The position numbers and the translations under genes were made by a program. Under the pieces are notes generated by a model. The model did not search any database. It worked only from the letters and a program-made list of their open reading frames with translations, and had not been told where the DNA came from. A stretch of DNA of 64,000 bases, taken from contig VJWN01000004.1 in NCBI GenBank assembly GCA_007644065.1, positions 806,001 through 870,000 on the forward strand, in the 5' to 3' direction. The stretch is from Margaritispora aquatica. Lineage: Eukaryota > Ascomycota > Leotiomycetes > Helotiales > Discinellaceae. How positions within the stretch are numbered: the first letter of the stretch is position 1; every line of letters starts with the position of its first letter. Shown piece after piece: positions 25,921 through 38,297 of the stretch.

Positions 25921-28134
25921 TCTTTTCTGCTTAAGGTCGCGGAGTCGGGTGCTGCTCCACCTCCCCTTCCCCCGCCCCTTCTCCTTGCATCCTTGAGACC
26001 TGGGGACGACTACCCGAGTGTGCTTTTATCAACGTCGGTGGAGAACGTGTCTGGTTCATGAGAAAGAGATTGAGATTCGGGTTGGTCTGTGAGCTTGACA
26101 ACGTTATACGGTGTATGTGAGGGGACAATGCGATGGATGCCGTGGAAGCGGATGTCTTTGTTCATCAGCACACCTACTGAGCTGGGTTTCTTGTCTGCTC
26201 TGCTCGCTAGCTGTTGCTGTTGTTGTTCTTGGTTTTTCGTTTTTTTTTCCCCTCGCTTGCACTGTCTTGGTCTTTGCTCTTTGTCTTGCAGATATTACGA
26301 GTTCGATGGACATTGTTGCTGGGTTTCCTTCGCTGCTCATGCCTGTATCGAGTTGATACGACTTCCTCATCGTAGTGCACGGATAGGGAAAGAGGTGAGA
26401 TGTGTCTTTCTCGTGTTGAAGTGTTGTTGTGTTGTTTGTTGCGAAACCTCGAGATGAGACGAGATGTTGTCTTGATTTTTTGGACGTATAGAAGAAAAGG
26501 TACATATTGAGAGCACGTAACTCTCTGATTGATCTCCATTAAAGCCTTGGGCTTTCTGATGATCATTCATCCGCTCAAATATTATGGATTGTAGTCTAGT
26601 CTGGGCTTTATCACTCTCAGTGATGTGGATTGAGATGGATATATTGTTTCCAGCGCTATGGTGGAGGCTTGTCGGCAAACATCTTCAGTTGTCGTTACTG
26701 CTTGCCTCACTTGCAACCATGTCATTCAATTCAGTGGTCAGAGACTGCTGTTATTTTCTCCATCCCAAGAGTTCGTCTCTCAATACTTATGATTATCAAT
26801 ATTGGGAGGTTAGATATTCTGTGTTCTTGGCCATCTAAGCGCAGCAGTAAATATACTTATGTTTATCCCCTAATCGTCATTGTTTTTACTAGCTTCTGGA
26901 TGTTTTATGTAGTCTGTATTTAGTTGGAATGAACTTCAATATTTTTGAACTATCTGCTTGAAGTTTTTGGTAGTACTGGCGCCACGAGAATGTTTAGCAC
27001 TGGCCACCTAGGCTACCCATTGGATAGCATCCGAAAGCCTTTGAAGCGGAGTCCTACAAAAATCAGAATGCCTAGTCAAGCTTTCGAGAATGCATGGCAG
27101 GAAGATCTGACAGTATCAGGACTTGCAAACCCTAAACCCATCAGGTCTGTCAGCAGGTGAAGCTTGGTACGGAGACACGCAGCGTACCAATGGCTAAGAA
27201 GTGCACACTCTCTTCTGGATCGATGAAGATCGCTTTTTGCTCATCCATGCGGCTTCTCCTTTCTATTTTCACATCCACAATTGTGACTATAGATGTTCAA
27301 ACCTACAGATAATCTTTGTCAATGACGACACGCTTCCTCTTGAGTGAAGCGAGCATCAGCGAGACCGTTTCTGGAGTTATGTCTTTTCTTTCAATTCCTG
27401 TCACGACCTTGGGGTATCGAGGATCACTTACCCATGGGGCTGAATAGCATCCTATTAGCCCATAACATCCAAACCGGCGCCGTCTATCTGTGTTGTGTCG
27501 GGGGTAAGCTTGCGCACATGGTGTCTCATCCGGCATCTCAGGTTGTGAATGAAAACCAACCCCGCATGAGTAGCGCGTGCTTTCATGTCTACTTTCCTTG
27601 ATTCTTGTGCATGATAGAAGTGGGAGCTGGGCTTTTGGCGGTACATCTCCAGCCCGTACAGATTTCAACATAGGAGGAGCGGTTAGTTCAAGCCTCTTAT
27701 AGTGCAATAGCTCGTGCAATATGGTTGGAAACCGAGGCAACGAAGCAGAAGTTTGGAGCTGTGCCGTCTCCTCCTCAGAATTAGTGGTTTAAAGTCTTCA
27801 AAATCAGCAGAAGCTTCCTACCATTCGCTACAGCGAAAAGAGCAGATGTTCAGTCATACGAGTGTGAAGGTTGATGTCTATCTTGTTTTCCATATCTCCC
27901 ATGTAATGAAGCCTTTATTTGGTGCTTTGAACATAGAACCAGCCAACTGTTTCTTCTATAGCACTGATGTCTCAGCACTGGAGATTCTGATGTCAAAGAC
28001 TTGGCCTACAGAGAGATGTACCTAATTAGTTGTGATGGACACGGTGTGAGCCGTGAGGCTAAAAGTGAAGCCTAGACCCGCTGAGACCACTCACCCTTGT
28101 CCTTCAGGGTCCTCCTCAAGGGTTCAGATTCAAG

Positions 28135-28156
28135 CCCTTCGTGGGCCCTTCGTGGA
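28135..28156 (+). repeat. 11-bp tandem duplication
   Basis: CCCTTCGTGGG is followed directly by CCCTTCGTGGA. The surrounding ~60 bp also has inverted CCTT/AAGG elements (CTTCAGGG, CTCAAGGG). No function assigned. Confidence 0.65.
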
Positions 28157-29594
28157 CCCTTGATCTACAGCCACCAAAAGACCCTAGATATTTTCTTTGC
28201 ATGCAATTTCACTTTCCCCTCATGCCATGATTCACATTCTTTCTCTCATACCGTATACCAAAGTAGAACGTAAAAAGTGCATAAGTCAAGGACTGCATTG
28301 AAACATATTTTGCCTCTGCAATTGCCTGACTTGTCTTTCGATCCGCTTGACTGTGCGAAATGTGAATGGCATACAACTGTTACGTAGCATGATTGGAAGT
28401 CAGAATGAAGAAGCGAAGGCTCTGGGTCTTCCCAGCACTTTGTGGATTGAAACCGTAAGGAGCAGAGAGGACGGGATACCAAATCAAGTCAAGCCTGCAT
28501 ACCACAAAGCTCCACATCTACGTGAAGAGAGGCTTTCCCCGACCTATGGTAGCTAGGGAGCCAAAACCGATGACGATGTTAAGAGCGATCGAGGCCCTCG
28601 ACCGATGCTCCTGCGCGGTCCTGCTGCACCTCCATACGGAGGTGAATCAAATGTTCGAGGCAACCCATGCATGGGCTGCCAATGGGAGAGGCTAGAGCAT
28701 GCGGCCGGAAGGAGCTTCAAGAAGTAAAATACACCGTATAGGAGGCAACAGAGCAGTCTGATATGCGGAGGGACGCGTGCGAGTGTTGCATTGAAAGTGG
28801 TGAGCATTTACTCTGACTTGACGGTTGCAACGGCAGAGCCATGGGAGAGAGAATTCTCCATCTTCGGTTGAATCGGGTAGGCTCGGTTCGTGTTGTTGAA
28901 ATGACCTGTCACCTTTTCTATATTGCATATGACAGTGATTTTTGCAAGACTTTGTTCTGGCTGCACTGAGTTCAATGGTCTGCTGTCAAGTACTTCAAAG
29001 CAAGTTCTGTATTCGCTAAGCAGGTCAAGATGTTGCACAATCTTCACTTACTCATCTTTAGACTGTGGCAGGTGATACAGATCTACCTAGCCTTCACCAG
29101 TAGTTGAAGGAATAAAGAAATTGCTATCTCCAATCGCACTTTCGTGTGCGATGATTGTGGTGTGCGCCGGCAGACAAGCAAATTCTAAGTCGGGCATTGT
29201 CAAGAAGCTACCCAAGCCATCATCATGGCTTGAAAGTTATTCTCACGAGTGGATTAAAAATGGGATTGGTTTGTGTTTTCTTTTTTGAAGTATTATTATC
29301 ATTAGATCTCTATGGAGACCTGGCTATGCAGATATGCAGATATGCAGCTCTTGTTGATCCAATAAGACCAAAGAGGTAGTTATGGGGAAATTGCTAAACT
29401 TTGAAGCTTTTCCTTTGAAATCAATATATGATTCATCATAACACCATCATCACCTCCTGGCTAGCGCTATGGCTGCCTTCCCCGGAGAGCTCAAATAGCG
29501 TCGTGGCTATAAGAAAGTCCAGTCCTTCAATGAAGGTACTGTATTATTTCACCTAAAACCGCATCTCACTTGAAGCGAGTGTTCGTTCTAGAGG

Positions 29595-29619
29595 GTCGTC
29601 GTCGTCGTCGTTGTTGTTG
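29595..29619 (+). repeat. GTC/GTT microsatellite
   Basis: A run of GTC units passes into GTT units. It lies 43-67 bp past the stop codon of the minus-strand bHLH gene, so it is probably transcribed in its 3' UTR. Confidence 0.7.
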
Positions 29620-29661
29620 ATCCATTTCCTTGGTCACAGCATTTCACCCCTCGTGCTTGTT

Positions 29662-30900
29662 TCAGGATGCTTTGGCTTGTCTGGTTCCACGTCTTTTGGA
29701 AGGGCCAGAGACAGATTTGGGCTTTGGGGCCGTGAAGTCTAAGCGATTGTTAGAATTGAGATAAAAACAATTATGCACAAGGTTGAGAACTCACCAGCTT
29801 GAATGCTCTCTAATGTTTCGCTGTTCTTCCTGACCGGCCCTGCCTGCATCATATTCATCGGGGCACCTCTTAATCCGTTGCCGTTCATAGCTAGTTTCTC
29901 GAAAGCACTGATTCGTGTATGTAGAGCTCCAGCCTCGTCACCAAGACGCTGGGTTGCGAGCTCGAGATGCTTGATGTAGTCAAGTGCGAGGGTAAGGGTC
30001 GCTGCTTTTCCACATTTCTGTGCGCTGGCCTTGGTATCCTCATTGTCGGAGCCCTCAATGTCATCGTCGTCGCAGTCCTTTGAATCGCTGCTTGAGGTAC
30101 GTTGAATCGTTGGCAGTGCCTCACGAAGCATGTTGATTTTGTCGTTCAAGTTTGTACGGTAACGCTTCTAGAATTTTGTTAATATTTTGCTCACAAGGTT
30201 AAAATCATGGTTTGCATACCTCAATTGCGTTGTGACCGCGCTTCCTGGACAGGCAAAGGGCATTTGGTACGTCTTCATCAACTGCTGACTTGCGCTTCCT
30301 GGTCTTGCGAGGCTGCTTTTCTGGCTCGGCTGATGGTGATCGGGACTCAGATGTCTCTGATGCTGTGATCGAGGCGTTGCTTTGGGTGTTTCGCATGTTG
30401 TGATATGGCATGGCGATATCTTGAAGTGATCGTTCTTCGGCAGCGGTTAAAGAAGAGAATCCTTGAATTGATCGTTGTAAGCTCTGTTGTGGCTGAATAA
30501 ATGAGCTCGAGGCCCGAGTGACTGGTCCAGGTCTCACGGGATTTGTCCCTTCTCTCTGAAGGAAGTTGTATGTTGGTCCGTTGAACGGGAATCCGTTGTC
30601 AGTGGTGTAGGAGTTAGATAGACTCTCTATATCGGTTGTTTCTTGTTCCATCTTCCACGTATCAGGCGAGGATAAGCTGCTCGTCTCGCTTTGGCGGCGA
30701 GGAAGAGAGATAGGCAAAATAATATTATCGACCGTCGCTCCCTCCCACTTCATCCAATCGTCCCAGCATTCTTCTGTGTCCATGCCATCGTTGAAAGCTT
30801 TGTCAAAGACGTTGCTTTCCATCAAGCCACCGGAGGCACGAGGAGTGATAAGGTTGATATCGTCGTCTTCAGCAGTCATATAGAGGTGTCTGAAAGGCAT
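29662..30900 (-). CDS. SREBP-type bHLH transcription factor (no membrane segment)
   Basis: Three exons on the minus strand: 30900-30220, 30167-29795 and 29738-29662, giving 376 aa. The basic region and helix 1 span the first intron: SRKRGHNAIE then KRYRTNLNDKINMLREALP. The tyrosine in KRYR replaces the arginine of ordinary bHLH proteins and marks the SREBP branch. The loop is long and acidic (SSSDSKDCDDDDIEGSDNED). Helix 2 is KAATLTLALDYIKHLELATQRL with zipper-like continuation. No hydrophobic segment follows, so this is not a membrane-bound, SCAP-regulated precursor. It resembles short fungal SREBP-like factors such as Aspergillus SrbB, which act in hypoxia, sterol and carbohydrate regulation. 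The upstream half is acidic and Ser/Thr-rich, plausibly an activation domain. Confidence 0.88.
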
Positions 30901-33900
30901 GGCGATGGGAGGTATAGTATGATGTATAGTATGATGAATGGTACCGGTGTGGGATATCAGTCAAATATGCGAAGAGTAGGTTAGGTGTCCGTCACAAGCG
31001 TAAGTGAGGTTTATGATAATTAACAGAAGGATCGATAGTAAAGTTGATGGTTTGGGATGTGTAGCTTGACTAAAGAACGAGAGAGTGTTTTAAAGTGCGG
31101 ACAATCATATACTTGTAGATTCAAATAGTGGGTCGGGTCACAGTCCATATCAGAGACGCGAGATACACTCTGGGGAAGTGCCAATACTGACGCCTTGGAT
31201 CAAGGATCTCGGCGAGAATGCCCTTCTCCGACAAAAATCCTGAGTTTTCAAGTCGCTGCAACCAGTCAGGGGAGGCGATGCCGCATGAGGGTCTTACAAC
31301 AATTCGAAGCTTTTTGCTCTGGCAACATGCAGAGAAAGCTACTACCGAAAGCACTTGCCCTCGGTGAAGCGGTTCAAGACCTCGTGCTAAAGGAAAAGTT
31401 GCAGAATTTCCATGAGAGCAGTCTAGACTGGACCCTCGAAATCGAATCACTTGTACCCCAAATCTCACTCCCGTGGATCACAGCAAGTTTCTGGCCTTCC
31501 AGTTGCATCCAAAGCATGGGTACGAAGATACTCCAAGCCTCCCAAAGCCTCCAAAAGCCGCCACCACGTCACTTCTGTCCTGAACAGCAAAGAAGGGCAT
31601 GCATTTCTTGGGCCCCGGATCCAGAGCATGTCAGACATTGAACCCCGAAAACACCCCTTGGACAGTTTAACTATATTGGATCCTGGACCCTTAAGGGTTT
31701 CTCTGCCTCGGTGGCACGGCCATTCCTCGCTTTCATTGGTAAACAGAACTCCATGGCCGTTGAGAATGGGACTTTTCGAAATCCGAGCTGCAGCTTGCAC
31801 TTTACAGGGCTTGGAAGGTTCAGAGGGCTGATGGGGGCTGGGGGGGGAGAAAGAAAACAAACAGGCCATTATCAGGGAAACTCGGTCCACTCCTCCCAAG
31901 GTCCACTCAGGGGGTTAAGCGAGACCAACCCTTCACCCCCTCCCAATCTTTGCTTGAGACAGGTGCTGCACCACGAGAATATCCTCGATTGTCACCACAT
32001 TTCTCGATGAACGGGCAATCCCCCCCACCAATATTGTTTGAATTCAATCCTAAGAAATGAGGTCAGAAGCGTTAATATGTGTCTTCGGGCGACCTTTTTT
32101 TTTTTAAGTCCATAATACCAGCCAGTATAGTGGAGGGCATTTTGAACTTCCCAAAAGGCTCTTGAACGTCAGTGATGATGAACGGGACCAACAAGTTCAA
32201 ATGGGGACAGACAGTTCCATTTCTAGTGCTCCCGTGTCAGTCGTGGAAGGATACGAGCATCTCTAGATCACATTTTGGTCCGGGGGTTGGCTGCACTGCA
32301 ATGCAACCTCCATACATTCAAGCGATGTGGGTCATGGACCAAATCCAGGGATTAGCGAAGCTCTAACTGATGTAACATCATTATCAACACTCGAATCTGA
32401 TAATTTCGCGATGCAAACAAGTAACACTGCCTGTAGCAACAATCTGAAATACATTTCAAAAAATTGCAAATTTTTGGTTATCTGGTGCTTGTGCAATACT
32501 GGAGCCGGAACACGGGAAGGATTGATGCACGCACCAGGAAGTTGAGTAGAACTGGATCACGACTGCACCCGTCAGTTATCAAAAGAGGTAGTCGTATTGC
32601 AACCATACGAAAACCCTAGTACGGTATGTGGCTATGACTTTGCAATGGGGAAATTACAGTGGTTTTTCTGGGGACATGCATTATGCAATTTTCTGGGTTC
32701 AACCATCATTGCAATTATTTTCGAAATTCTCGAAATCAACATCTCCGGAGGCTCAAATATACAATCAACCTTGCACATAGTATAAGTGCGTGGTGAACAC
32801 CAGATTATGCTGGCTCTAGATGCTAAGTTACGGTTTTCATTTCGAGTGGCAAGGCAGGAACCACTTGCGTCGCTTTGATCTACCTACTCCACAAATGCTA
32901 GCAGGCGAGATGTTCCAGTGTCTTGAAGGATCTCCAGGATCCTCGTAATTTATCAGGCCTAGAGAGGGACAAGATCTGCAATTACTACGTGGTAATGAGG
33001 ACTATAGAATGCCAATCACCAATCTAAACTCAGAGGCAAACTCGATAGAAATTTGTACCTCATCAAAACTCAACATCTCTGGAATATCAGGTATGGAAAG
33101 AGCCGTATAAAGACAAGATCTGCGTCAGCCGCAGTGTGGCGCTGCATGCGAGATCTACCATGGCTTCGGAAAACTGCCAAGGACTTCCAAGCTGCATTTA
33201 CCTTGGGAATTTGCCTTCTGATGAGATTGTGTTGAGCTATGGTGAGGTAGGTTTCGGTTGTAATCGCTTAAACAGAGAATGGAGATTTAGAGGTTATGGG
33301 CTCTTTTAAGCTCAAGCAAAGAGTAACCAGAGCTAATAAAACAAATAGACAAGTTCTAGAAGCATTTCAACATGCTAGATTAGAATTCAAATCGTTCTAC
33401 CGGCAGTTTTGAAGACCGTTCTTTAAAAGTGTTGGTCATCTGGCCCCCCTTCATATTGCCAAGCTTCCAGACCACACAATCAATTCCATCAAAACCCAAA
33501 ACAGATTTGAAAAAGCTTAAAACAAATCATTTGAGAGTTCATAGGCTAGGCTATCAAAACATCAAACCAGTATCGCTAAGTCTGCAAACACAGCCGGGAG
33601 TTAATTGGACCGGCGTCCAGAACAACACCTCATGTCAAAGTACGACTATATTCATAGACGAGAGTCGAGACTCATCAACCCCCAAGCAAATTACAGTACA
33701 GCTAAGTCGGATTCTTGGGGCGGAAAAAATAACCACTATTTCCGGTCGAAAGACTGCTGTTGTTTGCAAAACGGCCATACAATCTAGCCCTATGCAACGT
33801 CCGAAGTAATCTGACCCATGCAAGCAAGGCCTTCCAGAATTATAGGATCAGTCAGAAGTCCAGCCCACATCGACGATTTATCGGCTGTCATAGTATGCAC

Positions 33901-34600
33901 ACTTCATACACAACATCATACGTTAAAGTATACAATTTGCGAGAAATCATTTCATAATTCCATGCTACCACCTACCCTCTTTGGAGCCTGCACCTAATAG
34001 AGAATCCTCAGATGATATATCTTCGTTTTCGTGGGTCGAAGTTCGGTTCCAGAGTGTTACAATATCAACGAGAAAATAGCAGCTCAAACCCCCACATCGA
34101 TTTCAAAACAATGCCATATCATTCGACGCTAAGCGCCGAGCATGGAGGAAAGTGGAAGAAGTAAAATGCACATCTGATTGTTCCCGCTATGTCTGAATAC
34201 CAAGAGTTTGACCGACATCTAGAAGACAGGGGTCACATTTCCTTACATTCGAGGCTGTCAACATCCATCATCGTCGAAATTGAAATACCGCCAAATAAAA
34301 TATGATAGTTATGCCTCAGGATGTGCTCAAATGTCATACACAGTTGAACGAATAGAAAGGCATAGAGGAAGTTTCCTTTGTATACCTGCAATACTTGCAT
34401 ACTTTGTACATCCCTTAGATTTTTGGCTTTGACGAAAGCGAATTTGGTCGACTTCAATTTCAATCCTCCATAACAAAAATAGTCACCCTTTTAAGCAAGG
34501 TACAATATCACCACCTCCAACTCCAATCCAAAAAGCAAGCAACACGCCAACTCCGCCTAATCCCAAACTCCCTGCCTCAGTATCCCCGTACTACCAAACC
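30901..34600. other. Long intergenic region, 3.7 kb
   Basis: Upstream of the bHLH gene (-) and downstream of the small secreted protein gene (-). No coding gene was recognised; frames at 31195-31641 and 33429-33809 lack family features. Homopolymer tracts occur near 31840 (G), 32022 (C) and 32100 (T). Probably the large promoter of the bHLH gene plus unassigned sequence. Confidence 0.55.
30913..30936. repeat. 12-bp tandem duplication upstream of bHLH start codon
   Basis: TATAGTATGATG occurs twice head to tail, 13-36 bp upstream of the start codon of the bHLH gene (ATG at 30900, minus strand). It would lie in the leader or core promoter. Confidence 0.8.
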
Positions 34601-35056
34601 CTAAGCGAATGTAATCGCATTATTCTTGCAAATCGTCCCCGGAGCAACCGGTTGAAGGGGCTCCTCCCCACTCGTGCCACAAACTCGAAAGTAGGACGGT
34701 CCCGAGCACTCGATGCCACTCGTGCACTTTGGTGTCCCCTGGTTGGGAATCCATCCATAGGCGCGAAAGGCGTTGCACAAGCATGATGTTCCTGGTGGCA
34801 CGACGCCGAAGGCGCCGTTGGGACACTTCCAGTTGCCTTCGTCGACGCAGGTGAGTGTTTGCCCTGGACCGCAAGGTGGACCGCCGGGAGATGGACCGAC
34901 GCCTGTGCAGTCTACTACTCGTGGAAGGAGGGTTGGAGTTGCGCTGTGATGAGGTTAGGGTTGACTTGTACTTGGGTAGGGGATGGAAGCGACTGACCTA
35001 GCGAGACCGACGACCAAGAGACCAGTCAAGAGAGAATTGAGGTTGAGAGCGACCAT
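34601..35056 (-). CDS. Small secreted cysteine-rich protein
   Basis: Two exons on the minus strand, 35056-34998 and 34943-34601, giving 133 aa. The N-terminus MVALNLNSLLTGLLVVGLA is a typical signal peptide, with cleavage likely near ARSATP. The mature part has ten cysteines, in DCTGVG, PPCGPG, LTCVD, WKCPNG, TSCLCNAF, PKCTSG, IECSG, RVCGTS and TICKNN. It is rich in Gly/Pro and has no membrane segment after the signal. The even cysteine number suggests five disulfides. No enzymatic family was recognised; the size and pattern fit fungal apoplastic effectors or wall-associated small proteins. The first intron is in the signal-peptide region. Confidence 0.82.
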
Positions 35057-36074
35057 TTTGACTGATGTAGATCTGAATCTGGGAAGTAGAAGTTGAATTG
35101 TAGATAGTTGATTGGGCTTTGGTTTGTGTGGTAATGTGATTGTGAATGCTGTGATGAAATTCAATTTTACCCGGAGATTCATCGCCCGTATATACCTCTC
35201 TCCTCCCTCAACGACGAGTCATCCCACCAGCTCCAAGCAAGCCATCTCATCCTTCGACTCCTTCCATAGCCATCTCAGCCTGCACATAGTATTCTCAGCA
35301 TCCAATTCACCAGAGAGCCAAGTCCACCGATCCATCAAAGTCTCGTGAAATCTGCCCACTCTACTAGACCATCACCAGTTCAGAGACAGCAGCCTTGATG
35401 CTAACCGGACCCCGCCTCCACAGTCCAGCCTCAGCTGGCTCTTCGACGAGCAAGCTGCATGTCTGCCAAGCCACTCCCGATACCAATCACAGGAATACTT
35501 ATGTCCGACGCCCAAAGTACTCGGTAAACACCGCACAGCTTTCTGGATACCGATTTGTTGGGGTATAGGGCTGAAGAGGCAGTGGTAGAGGACAAGAATG
35601 AGCTAGTTAAGCACAAGAACGGTACCAACTTGTGCCATGCCGGATTAACACTATGTAGTTGAATCATCCCTTGTGTGACCTATGAAAATCCTCGAAACGA
35701 AGTCCTACACCGCAAAGCCTAGCTTTCAATAAACCATATTTAGTATAGCAGAAAGATCTGATGGAATCTGAATTTCCAAGACACAACGTTCATCGGATCT
35801 GCGCCGCACTGGTATGCGGTAAACTTTAATCAGCTAAAGTGCTGCAACAAGCTACACATTCATAGTTGAGTGGTACGATTGGTATGCTGATTGAGTGAAG
35901 GACTGAAAGACACAGCCGCACGATACAAAAATAGAAGACACAGAACCAATCGGGAGACCTAAGCGGTGAATACCCACCTCCGAGACATGCCATGCAAGCC
36001 ACTTGGCTGACCTACCTCTTGCTGCTCTGTTTCTTGCATTGGTACGAAGGCAACTATAGCATTTGTCTACAAAT
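35057..36074. other. Intergenic region with promoter of secreted protein gene
   Basis: About 1 kb. The left part is the promoter of the minus-strand secreted-protein gene, including a TATA box at 35189-35194. The right part is the 3' flank of the UNC-45/Cro1 gene. No other coding signal was seen. Confidence 0.6.
35189..35194 (-). promoter_or_regulatory. TATA box of secreted cysteine-rich protein gene
   Basis: TATATA, 133 bp upstream of the start codon at 35056 (minus strand). Spacing fits a core promoter with a ~100-nt leader. Confidence 0.55.
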
Positions 36075-38297
36075 CTACTCTGGTAGTAATTTTGGGCCAG
36101 CCTTGTCACTCTCAAGCAGTGTTTTCAAGGCTTGTACTGTGATTTCCAGGACTTCCTGACTCCGTGACTTCTTCAAGCACTCCTTCAGAACATCAACCCC
36201 ATCAGCTTCCTTGACTTTTTGGACACCCCATTCCCCAACCTTATTTGGGGCTGTAAGTATATTGATAATACAAACAACCCCTCTATGCCTCAACTCCTCT
36301 TCGTCTTCCTTGCAAAGACCGAGTAAAAGGATCACGCCTCTGTCACGCTCCAAAATCGCATTGACGGCCGTGTCCCACTCCGTCAAACTAGCCATCGCAC
36401 CACCTGCGGCTCTGCGAGTAGCGAAGTCTTCCGAATCGGTAAGCGCGAGAAGGATATGCATTCGGTGGCTAGCTTGCTTCCCGCCGTCTGCGAACTTAGC
36501 AACACCTTCAGGTGACTGCATGAGGTTACAAACAAGCTCCACTGTGGCTCGGGTGACCATCTTATTATTTGAGAGAAGTAACTCTTCAATTTGTGAAAAT
36601 GCAATGCGAATGATGGGATTTCGTGCAGTGTCATCGGTGGATGCCAGATTCGTAAGTGCCAGGAGTGATTCAAAAACTGGAAGGAGATCGCGATGTTCGA
36701 CTGTCGGATCGTCGGAGAGCAAAAGGAGAAGGGGTCGGATAGCCGATGTCATTGACAGAGGATTTGAGCCGCCGAAGACGTGTTGTGGATTTGTTGTGAT
36801 AAGGATGCGAGCAAGAGCATGCGCCGTCGTTCGGCGTCCGGCAATGTTTTCGGTGGGAAATACTGAATATGCGTGTAACAGTAGCTTGATAGCCCCTTGT
36901 TGTGCCATTTGCCCACGAATCTTCGTAGATTTCGAAAGTGAGAAAATGATCGACACAACAAGAATTAGCGACGCATTGGAGCCATGTTGACTGTGAGTAA
37001 CAAGAACTGGAATAGCACCGGCCTCAAATACAGCTTGGCATCGCTTCATGACATGGTCATCGTCGTTGAGTGGGTCTGGCTTTGATGACTTCGAGGCGTT
37101 CGCATACGCTTTTAGTTGTGTCATTCTTTTCTGCTCTTCTGAAAGGGCTGGCAGATATGAAGTGAGATTGACAAGTATCGTAAGTGCACCGTATGTTGCT
37201 GGCGACTTGGCTGGCGCTTCTCCTAAAGCTTTGATGAGATTCTTAAGGAATGTTTTGTCGGAGGCAAGGCCCTCCCGGACTTTGGCTTGCAAGGAAGCAT
37301 AAGCAAGACCCTCTATCGAGCTCTGCTGGGATGTACTTGAAGAGAGCATAGTTTTGAACATAGCAGAAAGATCCTCCATACTTGTAGTTGCCGGCTGCAC
37401 GCGATCCTCCTCTCCAGCGCTGGGAGCCGAAGGGACAGCCTTTAATCCTGATGTTAGTTAGAATCATGGAGAAATTACAGCAGTGTGAGAACAGTTTAAA
37501 TATTAAACCTGAGAATGACTTACCTGAATTTTTGCGAGGACAACAGCTGCTAGATTTTTCACGAGCTGGCTGTGGATACGCTCCTGGTGCGTGCCATCCT
37601 CAGCAGTGTGGTGCTTCTCTGGATATGTGAGGTCTTCATCTAGAGGACCATCATTCACAATTTCCTCCAACCACTCAATGCAATACTTCTTGATAGCTTC
37701 TCGACAGGGAGTTGCCATACAAGCAGCATTGAGCATTTCCAGAGCCGATTGCTCAACCTTCTTGCTCTTCCACTTTCTCTTCATGAGAGGACCAAGGCTT
37801 ATCACAAAGCCTTCCTTCAAGAAGAGGTCAGACATAACGTCTGGAACGATGGGAAATAGACATGAAGCGACGGAGAAGGCGAGGATGAAATCATCATATG
37901 TCGACTTTTCAACTCTGGCATGGAAGAACTTGGACAGACGCTCAACACCTTTGTCGTTTGATGCCTTGAGATATGCCGAAGTGGTCAATGTTGCGTATCC
38001 TCGTACAGATGCCGATTGTCTCATATCTAAGTATCCCAACATGGTTTCAATACAGTCTTCATCCACGATTTCGTAGAGTGGCTTGTGTGATTCTTTGGAT
38101 CTTGTTGCTTCCTCGGCATCATCACTGAAGAGTTTAGTGAGATCTCTGAGATCTTTGCAAGTATCTTCATCCTCCTGGCCACCTTCCATCAACCGAGACA
38201 GAAGTGTCAAAGTCTGGTCCTCGAGTGTGACATTTTGTTGCTCAACAACGGTTGTAGATGGCGGAATGCTTGGATCGAGCGGAGGAGAAGTTGCCAT
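36075..38297 (-). CDS. UNC-45/She4/Cro1-type myosin chaperone
   Basis: Two exons on the minus strand, 38297-37524 and 37439-36075, giving 712 aa. Armadillo-like helical repeats run through most of the protein (for example LVNLTSYLPALSEEQ, then VTHSQHGSNASLILVVSII and LLALTNLASTDDTARN). The order and the C-terminal EITVQALKTLLESDKAGPKL region match the fungal Cro1/She4/UNC-45 family. These proteins fold and stabilise myosin motor domains and act in cytokinesis, endocytosis and polarity; Podospora Cro1 is needed for syncytium formation. There is no TPR domain at the N-terminus, as in other fungal members. It is head-to-head with TFB4. Confidence 0.9.

Larger units (their letters stand above)
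24852..29661. other. Long intergenic region, 4.8 kb
   Basis: No protein-coding gene was recognised on either strand. Landmarks: kinase 3' flank, a CATCTC repeat (25692-25715) opening a pyrimidine-rich, mRNA-leader-like stretch to about 26.5 kb, a TGC repeat (25903-25920), an 11-bp tandem repeat (28135-28156), and a GTC/GTT microsatellite (29595-29619) in the 3' flank of the bHLH gene. It may hold a noncoding transcript. Confidence 0.55.

Noticed and set aside
25633..26457. Several short Leu/Ala/Ser-rich frames in the CT-rich region
   Set aside because: They follow from TGC and CT repeats; none has conserved sequence. Treated as a possible noncoding transcript instead.
27303..27740. 145-aa minus-strand frame
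   Set aside because: Starts without ATG and has random-looking content; no plausible upstream exon found.
31195..31641. 148-aa plus-strand frame upstream of the bHLH gene
   Set aside because: Not similar to anything recognised and overlaps competing frames on the other strand. Likely chance.
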